A stretch of DNA of 64,000 bases from CAVUBL01 sp963837945. GTDB lineage: Bacteria > Acidobacteriota > Thermoanaerobaculia > Multivoradales > DATKCC01. Positions within the stretch are counted from its first letter, which is position 1, and each line of letters starts with the position of its first letter. The notes beneath the pieces were generated by a model, which saw only the letters and a list, made by a program, of their open reading frames with translations, searched no databases and was not told the DNA's origin. Location of the stretch: the NCBI GenBank assembly GCA_963837945.1, contig CAWIQD010000009.1:262068-326067 (forward strand). The letters are read 5' to 3'. This document shows, piece by piece, positions 28,568 to 37,798 of the stretch. The position numbers and the translations under genes were made by a program.

Positions 28568-28668
28568 CCGCATCCTCGCTCGACGAGAGCGAGAGGGCAC
28601 CTTGGGTGTCCGTCCCAGGTTGCCGCGCCCGGCCGCTAGTGAGATCGGCCGAGCCGCTCGCGATGCGG
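28568..28668 (-). ncRNA. SAM-I/SAM-IV-type riboswitch upstream of metH
   Basis: Read on the minus strand, P1 is CCGCATC (28668-28662) pairing with GATGCGG (28574-28568). A GGCC-rich P2 hairpin follows, then GCGGCAACC, a short P3 hairpin and CCCAAGGTGCC. The GGCAACC...AAGGTGC pair is the signature core of S-adenosylmethionine riboswitches. A CTCGCTC-TCGTC-GAGCGAG hairpin (P4) precedes the closing P1 strand. A terminator downstream and metH as target fit SAM-dependent termination. Subclass is uncertain because the P2 loop departs from the SAM-I consensus. Confidence 0.65.
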
Positions 28669-28708
28669 GATCAGCCTAGTGGCCGGCCGGGAAGCTGTCA
28701 AGCGGGGG

Positions 28709-29661
28709 TCAATCGAGCTTCAGCTCGTCCAGGAGCTTGCGAATCGCCTGCGAGCTCTGCATGACGTAGAAGTGGATCGACGGCGCGCCGCGCTCGAGGA
28801 GCTCGCGGGACTGGGCGAGCGCCCACTCGACCCCGATGTCCTCGGCCCGCTCGGCGGGCGCCGCCTCCACCTCGGCCGACAGGGCGGGCGGGATGTCGAC
28901 GTAGAAGACGCGGGGAATCGACGTCAGCTGCCGCTGCGAGCTAGGATCTTGATCCCCGGGATGATCGGCACCTCGATGCCCGCCTCCCGGCAGGCGTCGA
29001 CGAAGGCGAAGTAGCTCTCGTTCTCGAAGAACATCTGGGTCACGACGTAGTCCGCACCGGCGTCGACCTTCTGCTTGACCCGCCGCACGTCGGTCGCGAG
29101 GTTCGGGGCCTCGAAGTGCTTCTCGGGGTAGCCGCCCACCCCGATGCAGAAGTCGGACGGCTCGGCGTCGAGCAGGTCGTCCTCGAGGTACTTGCCCCGG
29201 TTCATCGCCGCGATCTGGCCCACCAGGTCGCAGGCGTAGAGGTTGGCGCTGCGCCCGAACTGGAGCGGCTTCTCGTAGCCGCTGTCGTCGCCGCGCACCG
29301 CCAGCACGTTGTCGATGCCCAGGTAGCGCAGCTCGATCAGGAAGTCCTCGGTCTCCTCGCGGGTGAACCCCCGGCAGAGGATGTGGGGCACCGCGTCGAC
29401 GCTCCACTTGTTCTGGATCAGCGCGCAGACGCCCAGGGTTCCCGGGCGCTTGCGCTTGACCCGGCGCTGGAAGCCCTGGGTGGTCTCTTCGAAGATCACC
29501 TCGGCCGCGTGGCTGGTGATGTCGATGAAGGGGGGGCGGAACCGGACCAGGTCCTCGATCAGCCCCAGCAGCTCCTTGACGTTGCCGCCGCGCAGGGGCG
29601 GGATGATCTCGAAGCTGATCAGCGGGCCGGCCGCCCGGGCGAGGTGATCGGTGACCTTCAT
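28709..29661 (-). CDS. metF: Methylenetetrahydrofolate reductase, frameshifted as assembled
   Basis: Starts at the ATG at 29661 (MKVTDHLARAAGPLISFEII; ISFEIIPP carries the catalytic Glu). Conserved blocks include NVLAVRGDD, DFCIGVGGYPEKH and GADYVVTQMFF. At about 28940-28950 the frame stops after PGIKILA, while the -1 frame continues SSQRQLTSIPRVFYVDIP and ends IHFYVMQSSQAIRKLLDEL, the expected C-terminus. One missing base thus splits a protein of about 317 residues. It is the FAD enzyme that makes 5-methyl-THF for MetH. In-frame ATG/GTG codons further upstream read through REP-like repeats and are not genuine. Confidence 0.88.
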
Positions 29662-29738
29662 CGCGAGCGAGACAGTATATCGAGGGCCTCGTCCGGCGGC
29701 CCAGAGGCCCTCCGTACCACCGCAACAGGCCAATGAGG

Positions 29739-29885
29739 CGGCCGAGCTCTGCCTCGGCCGGGCCAACCTCACAGCCGGCAGCCGACGGCTCCCAGGGCCG
29801 AGCTCTGCCTCGGCCGCTTCATCCGCGGGATCGCCCCTCGCCGACACTCCAGGCCCATGAAGCGGCCGAGCTCTCGCCTCGGCCG
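29739..29885. repeat. Three REP-like palindromes, CGGCCGAG/CTCGGCCG family
   Basis: Copies at 29739-29760, 29796-29816 (left arm with one mismatch) and 29863-29885. Each has 8-bp arms around a 6-7-nt loop with sequence CTCTGC or similar. The second copy is followed by CTTCAT and the third preceded by ATGAAG, so neighbouring copies are in opposite orientation, as in BIME-type arrays. Together they fill most of the 302-nt gap between metF and the sugar transferase gene; I see no promoter in it. Confidence 0.85.
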
Positions 29886-29963
29886 GACGAACCTCTCGCC
29901 CGGCACCGAACCTCGCCCTTCCGCGCCGCCGCGCCCCGCCACCCGACAGGTAAGATCGCCCGG

Positions 29964-31364
29964 ATGCTCCGGCCCGAACCTCGGTTCCGACGCTGGCTGC
30001 GCCTCGCCGGTGACCTGGGGGTCGCCCTCGCCGCCTTCTACCTGGCGTTCCGGCTGCGCATCCACCTGCCGGTTCCGTTCACCGAGAACCTGCTGCCCGC
30101 CGATCGGATGGCGTTCTTCTCCGACTACTGGCCGCTGCTCGCCGCGAGCCAGCCGGTGGTCCTCTACTTCTTCGGCCTCTACGACCCCCCGCACCGGCGC
30201 TCCGGCCTCGAGCTCGCGCGCCGCCTGCTGCCGGCGGTCTGCCTGATGGGCCTGGCGCTCGGCGCCTACTTCTTCCTCGCCGAGCGCACCTTCCCGCGCT
30301 CGGTGCTCGTCGCCTTCGTGGCCATCGACCTGCCGCTCCTGCTCGGCTGGCGCCTGGCGAGCGCGGCGGGGCTCATGCTCGAGCCGGTCCGGGTGGCGAT
30401 CATCGGCTCGGGGGCCCCGGCCGCCGAGCTCGCCGGCCGGATCCGCGAGCATCCGGTCCCGGGCCTGACGCTCGCCGGCTGGGTGGCGGCGCCGGGCGAC
30501 GAGGCGCCCGGTGTCGCGGAGCCCGCGCGCGAGCTCGGACCGTGCCTCGGCACGCTCGACGACCTCTTCGGCCTGGTCGCCCGCGGCGAGGTCGACGACG
30601 TGGTGATCGCCGAGACCGGCTCGTACTGGAAGACGCGGTTGCTCGACGGCCTCGCCGCCTCCGGGGCGCGCGCCCGCGGCAGCGTGCTGATGCTCCCCGG
30701 CCCCTTCGAGAGCCTGATCGGCCGCATGCGCTACCGCTGGGTCCGGGACATCCCCCTGATCGAGGTGGTGCGCGCCTCGGAGTGGCGGCTGTTGCGGCCG
30801 GTCAAGCGGGGCTTCGACCTCGTCGCCGGCTCCTTGATGCTCCTGGTCGCGGCGCCGGTGATCGCCGTCTGCGCCCTCGCCGTGCGCCTCAGCTCGCCGG
30901 GGCCGTCGCTCTACCGCCAGGAGCGGATGGGCCGCGGCCTCCAGCCGTTCACGCTCTGGAAGCTGCGCACCATGAGGGTCGACGCCGAGTCCGGGAGCGA
31001 GGAGCTGCTGGCGCGCACGGACGATCCCCGCCTCATCCCGGTGGGCGCCTTGCTCCGCCGCCTGCGGCTCGACGAGCTGCCCCAGCTCTGGAACGTCCTC
31101 GAGGGCTCGATGAGCCTGGTCGGGCCGCGCCCGGAGCGCCCGGGCTTCGTGACCCGCTTCCTGGAGGAGGTCCCCGGCTACGCCGAGCGCTTCTCGGTGA
31201 CGCCGGGCCTGACCGGTCTCGCCCAGGTGAACGGCGAGTACCACTCGAGCGCCCAGAACAAGCTGCGCTACGACCTGGCCTACATCGCGAACTGGAGCTT
31301 CTGGCTCGATCTGGCGATCCTGGTGCGGACGGTGAAGATCGTCCTCACCTCGCGCGGCGTTTGA
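29964..31364 (+). CDS. Exopolysaccharide polyprenyl glycosylphosphotransferase (initiating sugar transferase)
   Basis: A 466-residue protein. Four or five N-terminal membrane helices (residues 10-140), a CoA-binding-like central region (VRVAIIGSGAPAAELAGRI), then a last helix (FDLVAGSLMLLVAAPVIAV) leading into the catalytic bacterial sugar-transferase domain. Motifs: GPSLYRQERMGRGLQPFTLW, KLRTMRVDAE, RLRLDELPQLWNVLEGSMSL and VGPRPERPGF. It transfers sugar-1-phosphate from a nucleotide sugar to undecaprenyl phosphate, the first step of repeat-unit assembly at the inner membrane. ATG 29964 precedes a basic, typical N-terminus. It opens the EPS locus. Confidence 0.93.
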   Translation: MLRPEPRFRRWLRLAGDLGVALAAFYLAFRLRIHLPVPFTENLLPADRMAFFSDYWPLLAASQPVVLYFFGLYDPPHRRSGLELARRLLPAVCLMGLALGAYFFLAERTFPRSVLVAFVAIDLPLLLGWRLASAAGLMLEPVRVAIIGSGAPAAELAGRIREHPVPGLTLAGWVAAPGDEAPGVAEPARELGPCLGTLDDLFGLVARGEVDDVVIAETGSYWKTRLLDGLAASGARARGSVLMLPGPFESLIGRMRYRWVRDIPLIEVVRASEWRLLRPVKRGFDLVAGSLMLLVAAPVIAVCALAVRLSSPGPSLYRQERMGRGLQPFTLWKLRTMRVDAESGSEELLARTDDPRLIPVGALLRRLRLDELPQLWNVLEGSMSLVGPRPERPGFVTRFLEEVPGYAERFSVTPGLTGLAQVNGEYHSSAQNKLRYDLAYIANWSFWLDLAILVRTVKIVLTSRGV

Positions 31365-31366
31365 TC

Positions 31367-31421
31367 GGATCCCCCCGCAACCCCTCGATCCCCTTCCCAC
31401 CCCCGGGGGGGGAAGGGGACG
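31367..31421. repeat. Reverse-orientation copy of the C/G-rich hairpin element
   Basis: Reads GGATCCCCCCGCAACCCC, then TCGATCCCCTTCCC, a C/G hairpin and AAGGGGACG. This is the reverse complement of the 63-bp units at 10278-10403 with a few indels. It begins 3 nt after the sugar transferase stop codon and may act as its transcription terminator or stabilise the 3' end of the mRNA. Confidence 0.8.
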
Positions 31422-31476
31422 CCCCCTCCCGCTCGCGTCCTACAAACTTGACTCATCTGTCCAGATCTCGGTGGGC

Positions 31477-31911
31477 CTAGCGGCGCCGGAGGCTCGGGTC
31501 GAGCGCGCCGGCCCTGGCGAAGGCCCGCCGGGCCTCCTCGGTGCGGCCGGCCGCCTCCAGGGCGCGCCCCAGGTCGTAGTAGATCTCGGCCCGGGGCTCG
31601 AAGGCGAGCGCCCGCTCGTAGCCTGCGACCGCCAGGTCGTACTGGCCAGTCAGCATGTACTGGCCGGCGGCGGCGACCCGGGTCTCCACCAGGGAGGGGT
31701 CGAGACGCTCGGCTTCCCGCAGGAGCCGGAAGTCGCCGGCGATGATCTGCGGCGGCGTCTGGCCGAGCGACGCCATGTTCGAGCTCACCGTCTGCACCAC
31801 GCGCAGGCGCTTGCTGGCCCCGATCCGATCGACGGCGCGGCCGGTCTGGGCCACGAGCGCCGCAGCGAAGCCGGCCGCGGCGAGCCATGCCAGCAGGTGC
31901 CGCCGGCTCAC
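31477..31911 (-). CDS. TPR-repeat protein of the EPS locus
   Basis: A 144-residue protein from a GTG at 31911 (VSRRHLLAWLAAAGFAAALV, a single N-terminal membrane anchor or uncleaved signal). Two tetratricopeptide repeats follow: ETRVAAAGQYMLTGQYDLAVAGYERALAFEP and AEIYYDLGRALEAAGRTEEARRAFARAGALDP. The GTG overlaps the stop of the O-antigen-ligase gene (GTGA). This arrangement (Wzy-type ligase plus small TPR partner) is common in EPS loci, where the TPR part is thought to assist polymerisation at the periplasmic face. Function inferred from context. Confidence 0.75.
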   Translation of the reverse strand: MSRRHLLAWLAAAGFAAALVAQTGRAVDRIGASKRLRVVQTVSSNMASLGQTPPQIIAGDFRLLREAERLDPSLVETRVAAAGQYMLTGQYDLAVAGYERALAFEPRAEIYYDLGRALEAAGRTEEARRAFARAGALDPSLRRR

Positions 31912-33373
31912 GCCGCGCCCTCCGCCCGCGCCCGGCGCGAGATCCAGGCGAAGACGAGGAGGTAGGGGTAGGCCACCAGGGCCAGGTGGAAGGGGAAGTG
32001 CCCGAGGGCCAGAACCGCCGCGGCGGCGACCGCCCCCCAGGCGAGCGCCTGGTACTCCACGCCGTCCCGGCGGGCGCCGGCGCGCAGGCTCCCGAGCAGC
32101 ACCCAGAGCGCCCAGGCGAGGGCGGCGATCCCCGGCACCCCCCACTCGGCGGCCGCCTCCAGGTAGTCGTTGTGGGCGTTGGCGAAGAAAGGCTCCGCGT
32201 GCCCACGGAACGGCGTGTACCCCTGGTCGACGAGCGCCAGCTCGGCGGTGGCGAACTCCGCCCGGTAGGCGCCCTGGCCGACGCCGGTGAACGGGTGCCG
32301 CTCGAGCATCCAGACGGCCGCCCGCCAGCCGTCGAGGCGGCCGGTCAAGGCGGCGTTCCAGTCGCCCGCGGCCACCTCCCGGCCGACCTGCACGAGGCGG
32401 GAGCGCAACGGCGGCGCCAGGGTGCCGGCGGCCAGCGCGACCACCAGGGCGAGGGCCGCCGCGGTGAGGGCACGGCGCCGGGGCACCGCCAGGAGCCAGA
32501 ACACCAGGCTGCCCGCGACCAGGGCGACGGCCGCGGTCAGGGTCTGGCTGGCGACCAGCCCGAGGATCACCAGCACCAGGCTGCCGGCCCACAGCGCGAG
32601 CCGGAGCGCCTTGCGGCCGGACCGGCAACCCGCCGCCCGCAGCAGGCCCCACTGGGCGACCAGCGCACCCAGCACCAGGTAGTCGCCGAGATCGCCCGGA
32701 TTGCCCGCCAGGGCGGTCACGCCCAGCCGGACGCGCTCTTCGCCGCCGGCGAAGGCGAAGGGCCGGTAGAGACCCGAGAACTGGGCCGCGGCGAGCAGGG
32801 CCATCGCGGTCGCCGGGATCGCGAGGCCCGCGAGCAGGCGGCGCAGCCGGGTGCGGTCGAGGGCGAGGCTCCAGCCGACCAGGCAGGCGGCGGCGATCCA
32901 CAGGTCGGCGATCGCCGGCCGGGAGTGGCGCGGATGCCCTCCGAGCCACAGGCCGAGGCTCGCCACCACCACCATCGGCACGACGGCGACCAACGCCGGC
33001 TCCCGCCACCAGGGAGCGGCGCGCGCCGCGCGTGGCGATCGCCGCCCAGTGCGACCGCCAGGGCGAAGGCGAGCAGGGAGGCGAGCCCGAGCCACTCCGA
33101 GACCATGAGCTTCGGCAGCCGGAAGCTGTCGACCGAGCTGAGCGAGAGCGCGAACGGCGCCACTACCACCACGGCCCAGACGAAGAGGCCCCCGAGCTGC
33201 GAGCACAGCCGGGCGATCGAGGGGCCGCCGGAGCGCCCCGCGCCCCCCGGGGGGGGCCGCTCCCGGTCGCGCTGCGGGGTCCCCTTCGAGGCTCGGGTCG
33301 CCGCCCCGGGCGCGCGTTGGGCCTTCGGTTGGGAGCGTCGCGTCACGCGCGGTACGATACCTCGATCCGCCAT
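31908..33373 (-). CDS. O-antigen ligase/polymerase-like membrane protein 1, frameshifted
   Basis: The N-terminal part reads from 33373 (with LCSQLGGLFVWAVVVVAPFA as the first helix and LPKLMVSEWLGLASLLAFAL as the second), shifts frame at about 33020-33035 (one missing base), and then continues as WWREPALVAVVPMVVVASL to the stop at 31908. The joined protein is about 490 residues with ten or more helices and a periplasmic loop carrying RHPFTGVGQGAYRAEF and HAHNDYLEAAAEWGVPG, the conserved Wzy_C/O-antigen-ligase block. It probably polymerises or ligates lipid-linked repeats. A GTG at 33346 may be the true start, because the ATG shares its CCATGG with the divergent gene. Confidence 0.8.
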
Positions 33374-35068
33374 GGCCTCCTTTCGCCGATCCCACGCCGT
33401 GATCGTCCTGGTCGCCCTGGGCGCCGTCTGGGTGATCGCCGGTGCGGTTTCCGAGGTCTCGGGGCTCGGCTCCGCGCGCTCCGGCCTGGTCGCGACCGCC
33501 GAACGGCTGGACGTCGCCCATCCCGCCCTGGTCCGGGCCGTGCGCCGGGCCGACGATCCGGACCGAGCGCGGATCCTGGTCGCCCGCAGCCTGCTCTACG
33601 AAGCCCTCGACCCGGGGGCCGGCGCCGAGAGCTCGGCCGGCGACCTGCGTCTCGCGCGGCTGGCGGCGGCGAACGGCCTGGCGCGCAAGGTGCTCGCCGA
33701 GCGGCCCGCCTCCTGGGAGGCGGCGACCGTCGCCGGGGCGGCGACCTACCTCTCCTGGTCGCTGACCCGCGACCCTCGGCTGCTCCAGGAGTACCGGCGC
33801 TGGGAGGAGCCGCTCTCGCTCGCCTTGCGCCTCGCCCCCGCGGAGCTCGAGCCGACCCGCTACCTGGCGACCGCCTATCTCGAGCTCTGGCCCGCCCTCT
33901 CGGACGCCAAGCGCGATCTCGCCCGCCGTCTGCTCGCCGGCGCCTTCACCGACCCGCGCACCTTCGACCGGCTGATCGAGCCCTGGATCGACCTGGCCGG
34001 CACGCACGGCGACGCTCTCGCGCCGGTTCCCGACGCGCCCTGGGCCTGGCAGAGGGTGCGGCTCGCGATGGCCCGCCGGAGCGACTGGGAGGACTACTGC
34101 CGCTCCTGGGACCGCGAGCGCGAGGCCCTGCGCCACGAGCTCGCCTCCCGCCTCGCTGCCGCCGACCGCGACCTGGCGGCGGAGCACCTCCTCGCCGCCC
34201 GCCAGGAGCTGCTGAGCGTGGCGGCCGACTCGCCGCCGGACCGCGCCTTCGCGCCGCTGGTCGACCGGGCGATGCGCACCGCGCCGTACGGCCCGATCCG
34301 GCAGGAGGAGGCGCGGCCGATGATCGGCTGGCTCGACTGGGCCCAGGAGCTGCGCCTCAACGGCGAGACGCCGTTCTCCGCCGCCGCCATCGCGCGGTTG
34401 AGCAGCGCGATCGCTCCCGAGATTCCTGCCGAGGGCCCGGACGCGGCGATCGCCGCCTGGGCCTCCCTGGTCGCCGGCCGGCGGGAGCGGCCGGAACAGA
34501 GCGTGACGCGGACCGCCGCCTCGTGGAGCGAGTCCTGGGCGCCCTACCTGCTCGAGAAGGCCAGCCGGCTGATCGAGCAGGGAGACTACCCGGGAGCCGG
34601 CGAGGAGCTCGACCGCGTCCATCCCGACTGGCGCAGCCATCCGGCCTATCTCGCGGCGCGGCTCGAGCTGGCCCGGGCCGAGGGCGACGGCGCCGCGACC
34701 ACCGAGGCGAAGGCCGCACTCGACGCGGTGCGGGCAACCGCTGGCCGACCTTCGCCTGGTCGATCCACGAGGCCACCGCGCGGTTGGAGCTCCTGGCGGG
34801 AGAGTCGGCCTCCGGGCTCGGGCTCGGCTTCTCCACCGTCCCCGAGGGCGGCGCCGCCGTCGAGGTGCGCTGGGACGGCGGGGCCCTGGGCTGCTACGCG
34901 GTCACTCCCGGCTCGTCGCTCGCTCTCGCCACCCCGGTCGAGCCCGGTCCTCATCTTCTGGAGGTGACGACTCTTGCGGCGGCCTCCGGCGATCGGGCCT
35001 GGCCCGGTGCCGTGACCCTGCGGCCACCGTCGCCCCCGCCGCGCAGCCCGCGACGATCGCCAGGGTGA
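33372..35068 (+). CDS. Membrane-anchored helical-repeat protein of the EPS locus, frameshifted
   Basis: Starts at ATG 33372 with a single signal-anchor helix (AVIVLVALGAVWVIAGAVSEV), followed by about 430 residues of helical repeats resembling TPR/Sel-type solenoids (for example DLAAEHLLAARQELLSVAADSP and WAPYLLEKASRLIEQGDYPGA). At about 34735-34742 the coding signal passes into the -1 frame, reading NRWPTFAWSIHEATARLELL, then a beta-rich tail (VEVRWDGGALGCYAVTPGSS, HLLEVTTL). Total about 565 residues. I recognise no specific family. It is divergent from ligase 1, sharing the CCATGG at the start, and overlaps ligase 2 by 167 nt at its 3' end; the last 20-30 residues may be spurious. Confidence 0.65.
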
Positions 35069-36455
35069 AGCTGTTGGCGGCCATCGTCAGCCCGAAGTCG
35101 ACCCACTCGTGGAGCCCGACGGCGACCAGCGCCCCGAGGGCGGCGAGGGCCGCGGCCCGGTCCTCGCTGCGGTGGCCGCCGGCGAGCACCCGCCCGAGCC
35201 TCAGGACGAGCGCCGCGAGCCCCACCGCAGCGACCGCCGCGCCGAGCACGCCGGCGGTCACCAACAGCTCGATCGGATCGCTGTGCGCATGCCACCAGGT
35301 CAGCTCGACGGAGCTGTGCGGCTGCACCATCGGGAAGGCGTCGAGGAAGGTCCCGAGGCCGCTGCCGAGCCAGGGGAAGAGCTTCCAGAGGTCGAGGGCG
35401 CGGCGGTAGACCTCCAGCCGCACGTTCCAGCCGAACCCCGGCCCGGAGGTGCCGAGGAGCCGCCCGAACCCCTGCGCCGGGCCGGTCGCGAGCACCGCCG
35501 CGACCCCGAGAGCGACCACCGCGAGACCGGCGAGGGCCCAGAGCGCGCCACGCCGCCGGCCGCCGGAACGGCGAGGCACCAGCAGGCCCTGGGCGGCGGT
35601 GCCCGCCACCGCGGCCATCAAGCCGGCGCGCGAGCCGGTGAATGCGAGGCCGGTGAACAGGGTCGACCAGAGCAGGACGGGGGGCGCCAGGAAGGCCACC
35701 CGCCGCTCCGCGGGCCCTGCCCGGGCCGCTCGGCCCGCGGCCCACCAGGCCCAGGCGAAGGCCACGGCGAGGGCCATCTCGAGGTAGACCGCCAGGTGGT
35801 TCGGGTTGACGAAGGTACCGCGCAGGCGCTCGCTCCCCGCCACCTCGACGCCCCACATCTCCCGCGAGCGGGCGAACCAGCGCGGGATGCCGTAGAGGAT
35901 CTCGGCCAGCGCCGCGAGGAGCACCGCCCCGCCGAGGATCCGGCGTCCGAGACGCCAGCGCCCGACCGCCGCCGCCGCGGCCAGCGCGGCCGCCAGGCCG
36001 GCGAAGAGAAGGGCGGTGCGGCGGGTCGCCGAGGGCGCCAGGCTGAGCGCCGGCCGGGGCGGGCCCGCGCCGCGCTCGGAGGGCAGGGGGTGGGCGGCCT
36101 CCTCCGCCTGGCGGGCGAGCAGGGCGTGCTCTGGCGAGACGTGGGCCACCCAGCCCACCGGCCACGAGCGACTCTGGAGCAGGCCGAGGATGGCGATCGC
36201 GACCAGGGCGCAGGCGGGAACCGCCACGGGCACGAGCGCCCCGACGCTCCTGCCGGTCACCAGGCCCGCGACGAGAGCGGCCACCGCCCCGACGGCGAGC
36301 GACGAAGCCGCCCAGAACGGCACGCCTCCGAAGGGCCAGGGAGCGAGCAGCACGAGCACGGCGAGGACCGCCGCAGGGACCAGGACGGGATGCCGTATGA
36401 TCGGCCGACCGAACGACCTGGCGCCCGCTCGCGGGCCGTTGATTTCATGGATCAC
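34902..36455 (-). CDS. O-antigen ligase/polymerase-like membrane protein 2
   Basis: About 517 residues, probably from the GTG at 36455 (VIHEINGPRAGARSFGRPII); no ATG is usable in this frame near the N-terminus. Ten to twelve helices are visible. The periplasmic loop VEVAGSERLRGTFVNPNHLAVYLEMAL and the later KLFPWLGSGLGTFLDAFPMVQ and WWHAHSDPIELLVTAGVLG are the conserved Wzy/WaaL-type blocks, including the HxNxxL-like HSDPIELL. It is a second polymerase/ligase in the locus. The C-terminal 40 residues (Arg/Pro/Glu-rich) lie in the overlap with the convergent gene and may be a read-through tail. Confidence 0.8.
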   Translation of the reverse strand: MIHEINGPRAGARSFGRPIIRHPVLVPAAVLAVLVLLAPWPFGGVPFWAASSLAVGAVAALVAGLVTGRSVGALVPVAVPACALVAIAILGLLQSRSWPVGWVAHVSPEHALLARQAEEAAHPLPSERGAGPPRPALSLAPSATRRTALLFAGLAAALAAAAAVGRWRLGRRILGGAVLLAALAEILYGIPRWFARSREMWGVEVAGSERLRGTFVNPNHLAVYLEMALAVAFAWAWWAAGRAARAGPAERRVAFLAPPVLLWSTLFTGLAFTGSRAGLMAAVAGTAAQGLLVPRRSGGRRRGALWALAGLAVVALGVAAVLATGPAQGFGRLLGTSGPGFGWNVRLEVYRRALDLWKLFPWLGSGLGTFLDAFPMVQPHSSVELTWWHAHSDPIELLVTAGVLGAAVAAVGLAALVLRLGRVLAGGHRSEDRAAALAALGALVAVGLHEWVDFGLTMAANSFTLAIVAGCAAGATVAAGSRHRARPDRRRPPQESSPPEDEDRARPGWRERATSRE

Positions 36456-36464
36456 GGGAGGACC

Positions 36465-37770
36465 ATGCGCCTCGAACGCAAGCTCGGCTTCGTCGTGGCG
36501 ATCGCCCTGGCGGTCGCCGTCTGTACGCCCGCTCCGACGTGGGGTCAATTCACGCAGTATACGCAACCGGGCTCGGTCTCGCCCCGCCAGCTCAAGTCCC
36601 AGCGCGAGCGGCTGGACGAGGAGGCGGCCGAGGCGCGCTGGCACCTGGGGGCGCTCCGGGTCGACCCCTGGCTCGCGGTGCGCGACCTGACCTGGATCGA
36701 CAACCCGGGCGGCCAGGTGAACGGCACCTCCCCGCAGTCCGACCTCTCGGCGACCGTCGGCGCCGGCCTCGCCGCCTTCCTCCACAGCGGCCCGAAGGTC
36801 GTCTGGACCGCCTACACCTTGCCCGAGTACGTCTGGTGGAAGGAGGACACCGACCGCCGCCGGCTCAACGGGCGCTACGGACTGGGGATGTTCGCCTTCT
36901 TCAACCGCCTGACCTTCCAGGGCACGGCCAAGCGCACCGAGCGGGTGGCGATCCTCTCGGCCGAGGTGCCGGAGCAGGCGAACACCCGCCAGGACGAGCT
37001 CGCCGCCTCGGGCGCCTTGCGCCTCGGGTTCTCGACCTCGGTCTTCGCCGAGGTGGGCACCGCCAGCACCCGCAACCTGCTCAACGCCGCCGAGCGGCGG
37101 ACCGGCCCCGCGTTCCAGCTCCTCGACCGCGACGAGGACCGGGTGCGGGCGGGCCTGCGCTACGAGCCGCGGGAGCGCTGGCGCTTCGAGGTGGGCGAGG
37201 AGTGGACGCAGGCCGACTTCGTGCACCCGGAACGGGACCTCTCGAACTCGGGCACCGCACCGCTGGTCGGCGTCACCTACTCGGGGCCCAAGCTCTCCGT
37301 CAACGCGCGCGCCGAGCTGCGCTCTCTGAAACCCCGGGCGGGCTCGGAGTTCGTGCCGGTCGACACCACCACCGCTTCGGTGCAGGTGGCGGTGGAGGGC
37401 AACCGCCTGAGCCCGGCGGTCTACGCCCGGCGCACTCTCTCGTTCTCGATCGTCGAGGGGTACTCGAGCTTCGCGACCGACGTCTACGGCGTGTCCTTCG
37501 GGCTGGAGGTGGGGCGGCGCGCCAACTTCCGGACCTTCGCCGAGCTCGGCACGAGCGACTACACCCGCCTGTCGCCCGACGTCCCTGACCGGCAGCGACG
37601 ACCTCTCTTCGGTCGGCGCCGAGCTCACCTTCCAGCTCGCGCCGAGCACCGCGCTCGAGCTCGGCGGCGTGCGCAGCGTGTTCGACTCGAACCTGCCCGG
37701 CGCCGACCGCTCGATCACCTCGATCCGCGCCGGGCTGACCTTCGGCATCGGCGCCCCGAGCTGGATCTGA
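36465..37770 (+). CDS. EPS-locus outer-membrane beta-barrel protein, frameshifted
   Basis: About 435 residues from ATG 36465, with a signal peptide (MRLERKLGFVVAIALAVAVC, cleavage near TWGQ). A series of amphipathic strands with aromatic ends follows (VVWTAYTLPEYVWW, LRLGFSTSVFAEVGT, RWRFEVGEEWTQADF, YGVSFGLEVGRRANFRTFAEL). The frame breaks at about 37580-37590 (one extra base), and the +1 frame gives the terminal strands SSVGAELTFQLAPSTALELG and SIRAGLTFGIGAPSWI, ending TGA 37770. A C-terminal hydrophobic/aromatic strand fits Bam-dependent barrels. It may be the secretion channel or an assembly factor of the EPS system; the exact family is not recognised. The start lies 10 nt from the divergent ligase gene. 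Confidence 0.72.
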
Positions 37771-37798
37771 GGCGGGGCCGGCGGCCGCCGGGTGGAGG

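Noticed and set aside
28568..28668. Cobalamin riboswitch before the B12-dependent metH.
   Set aside because: The conserved B12-box is not present; the GGCAACC and AAGGTGC elements are those of SAM-type aptamers.
29661..29847. Upstream extension of metF to position 29847.
   Set aside because: The added residues are translations of REP-like palindromes; the family N-terminus begins at the ATG at 29661.
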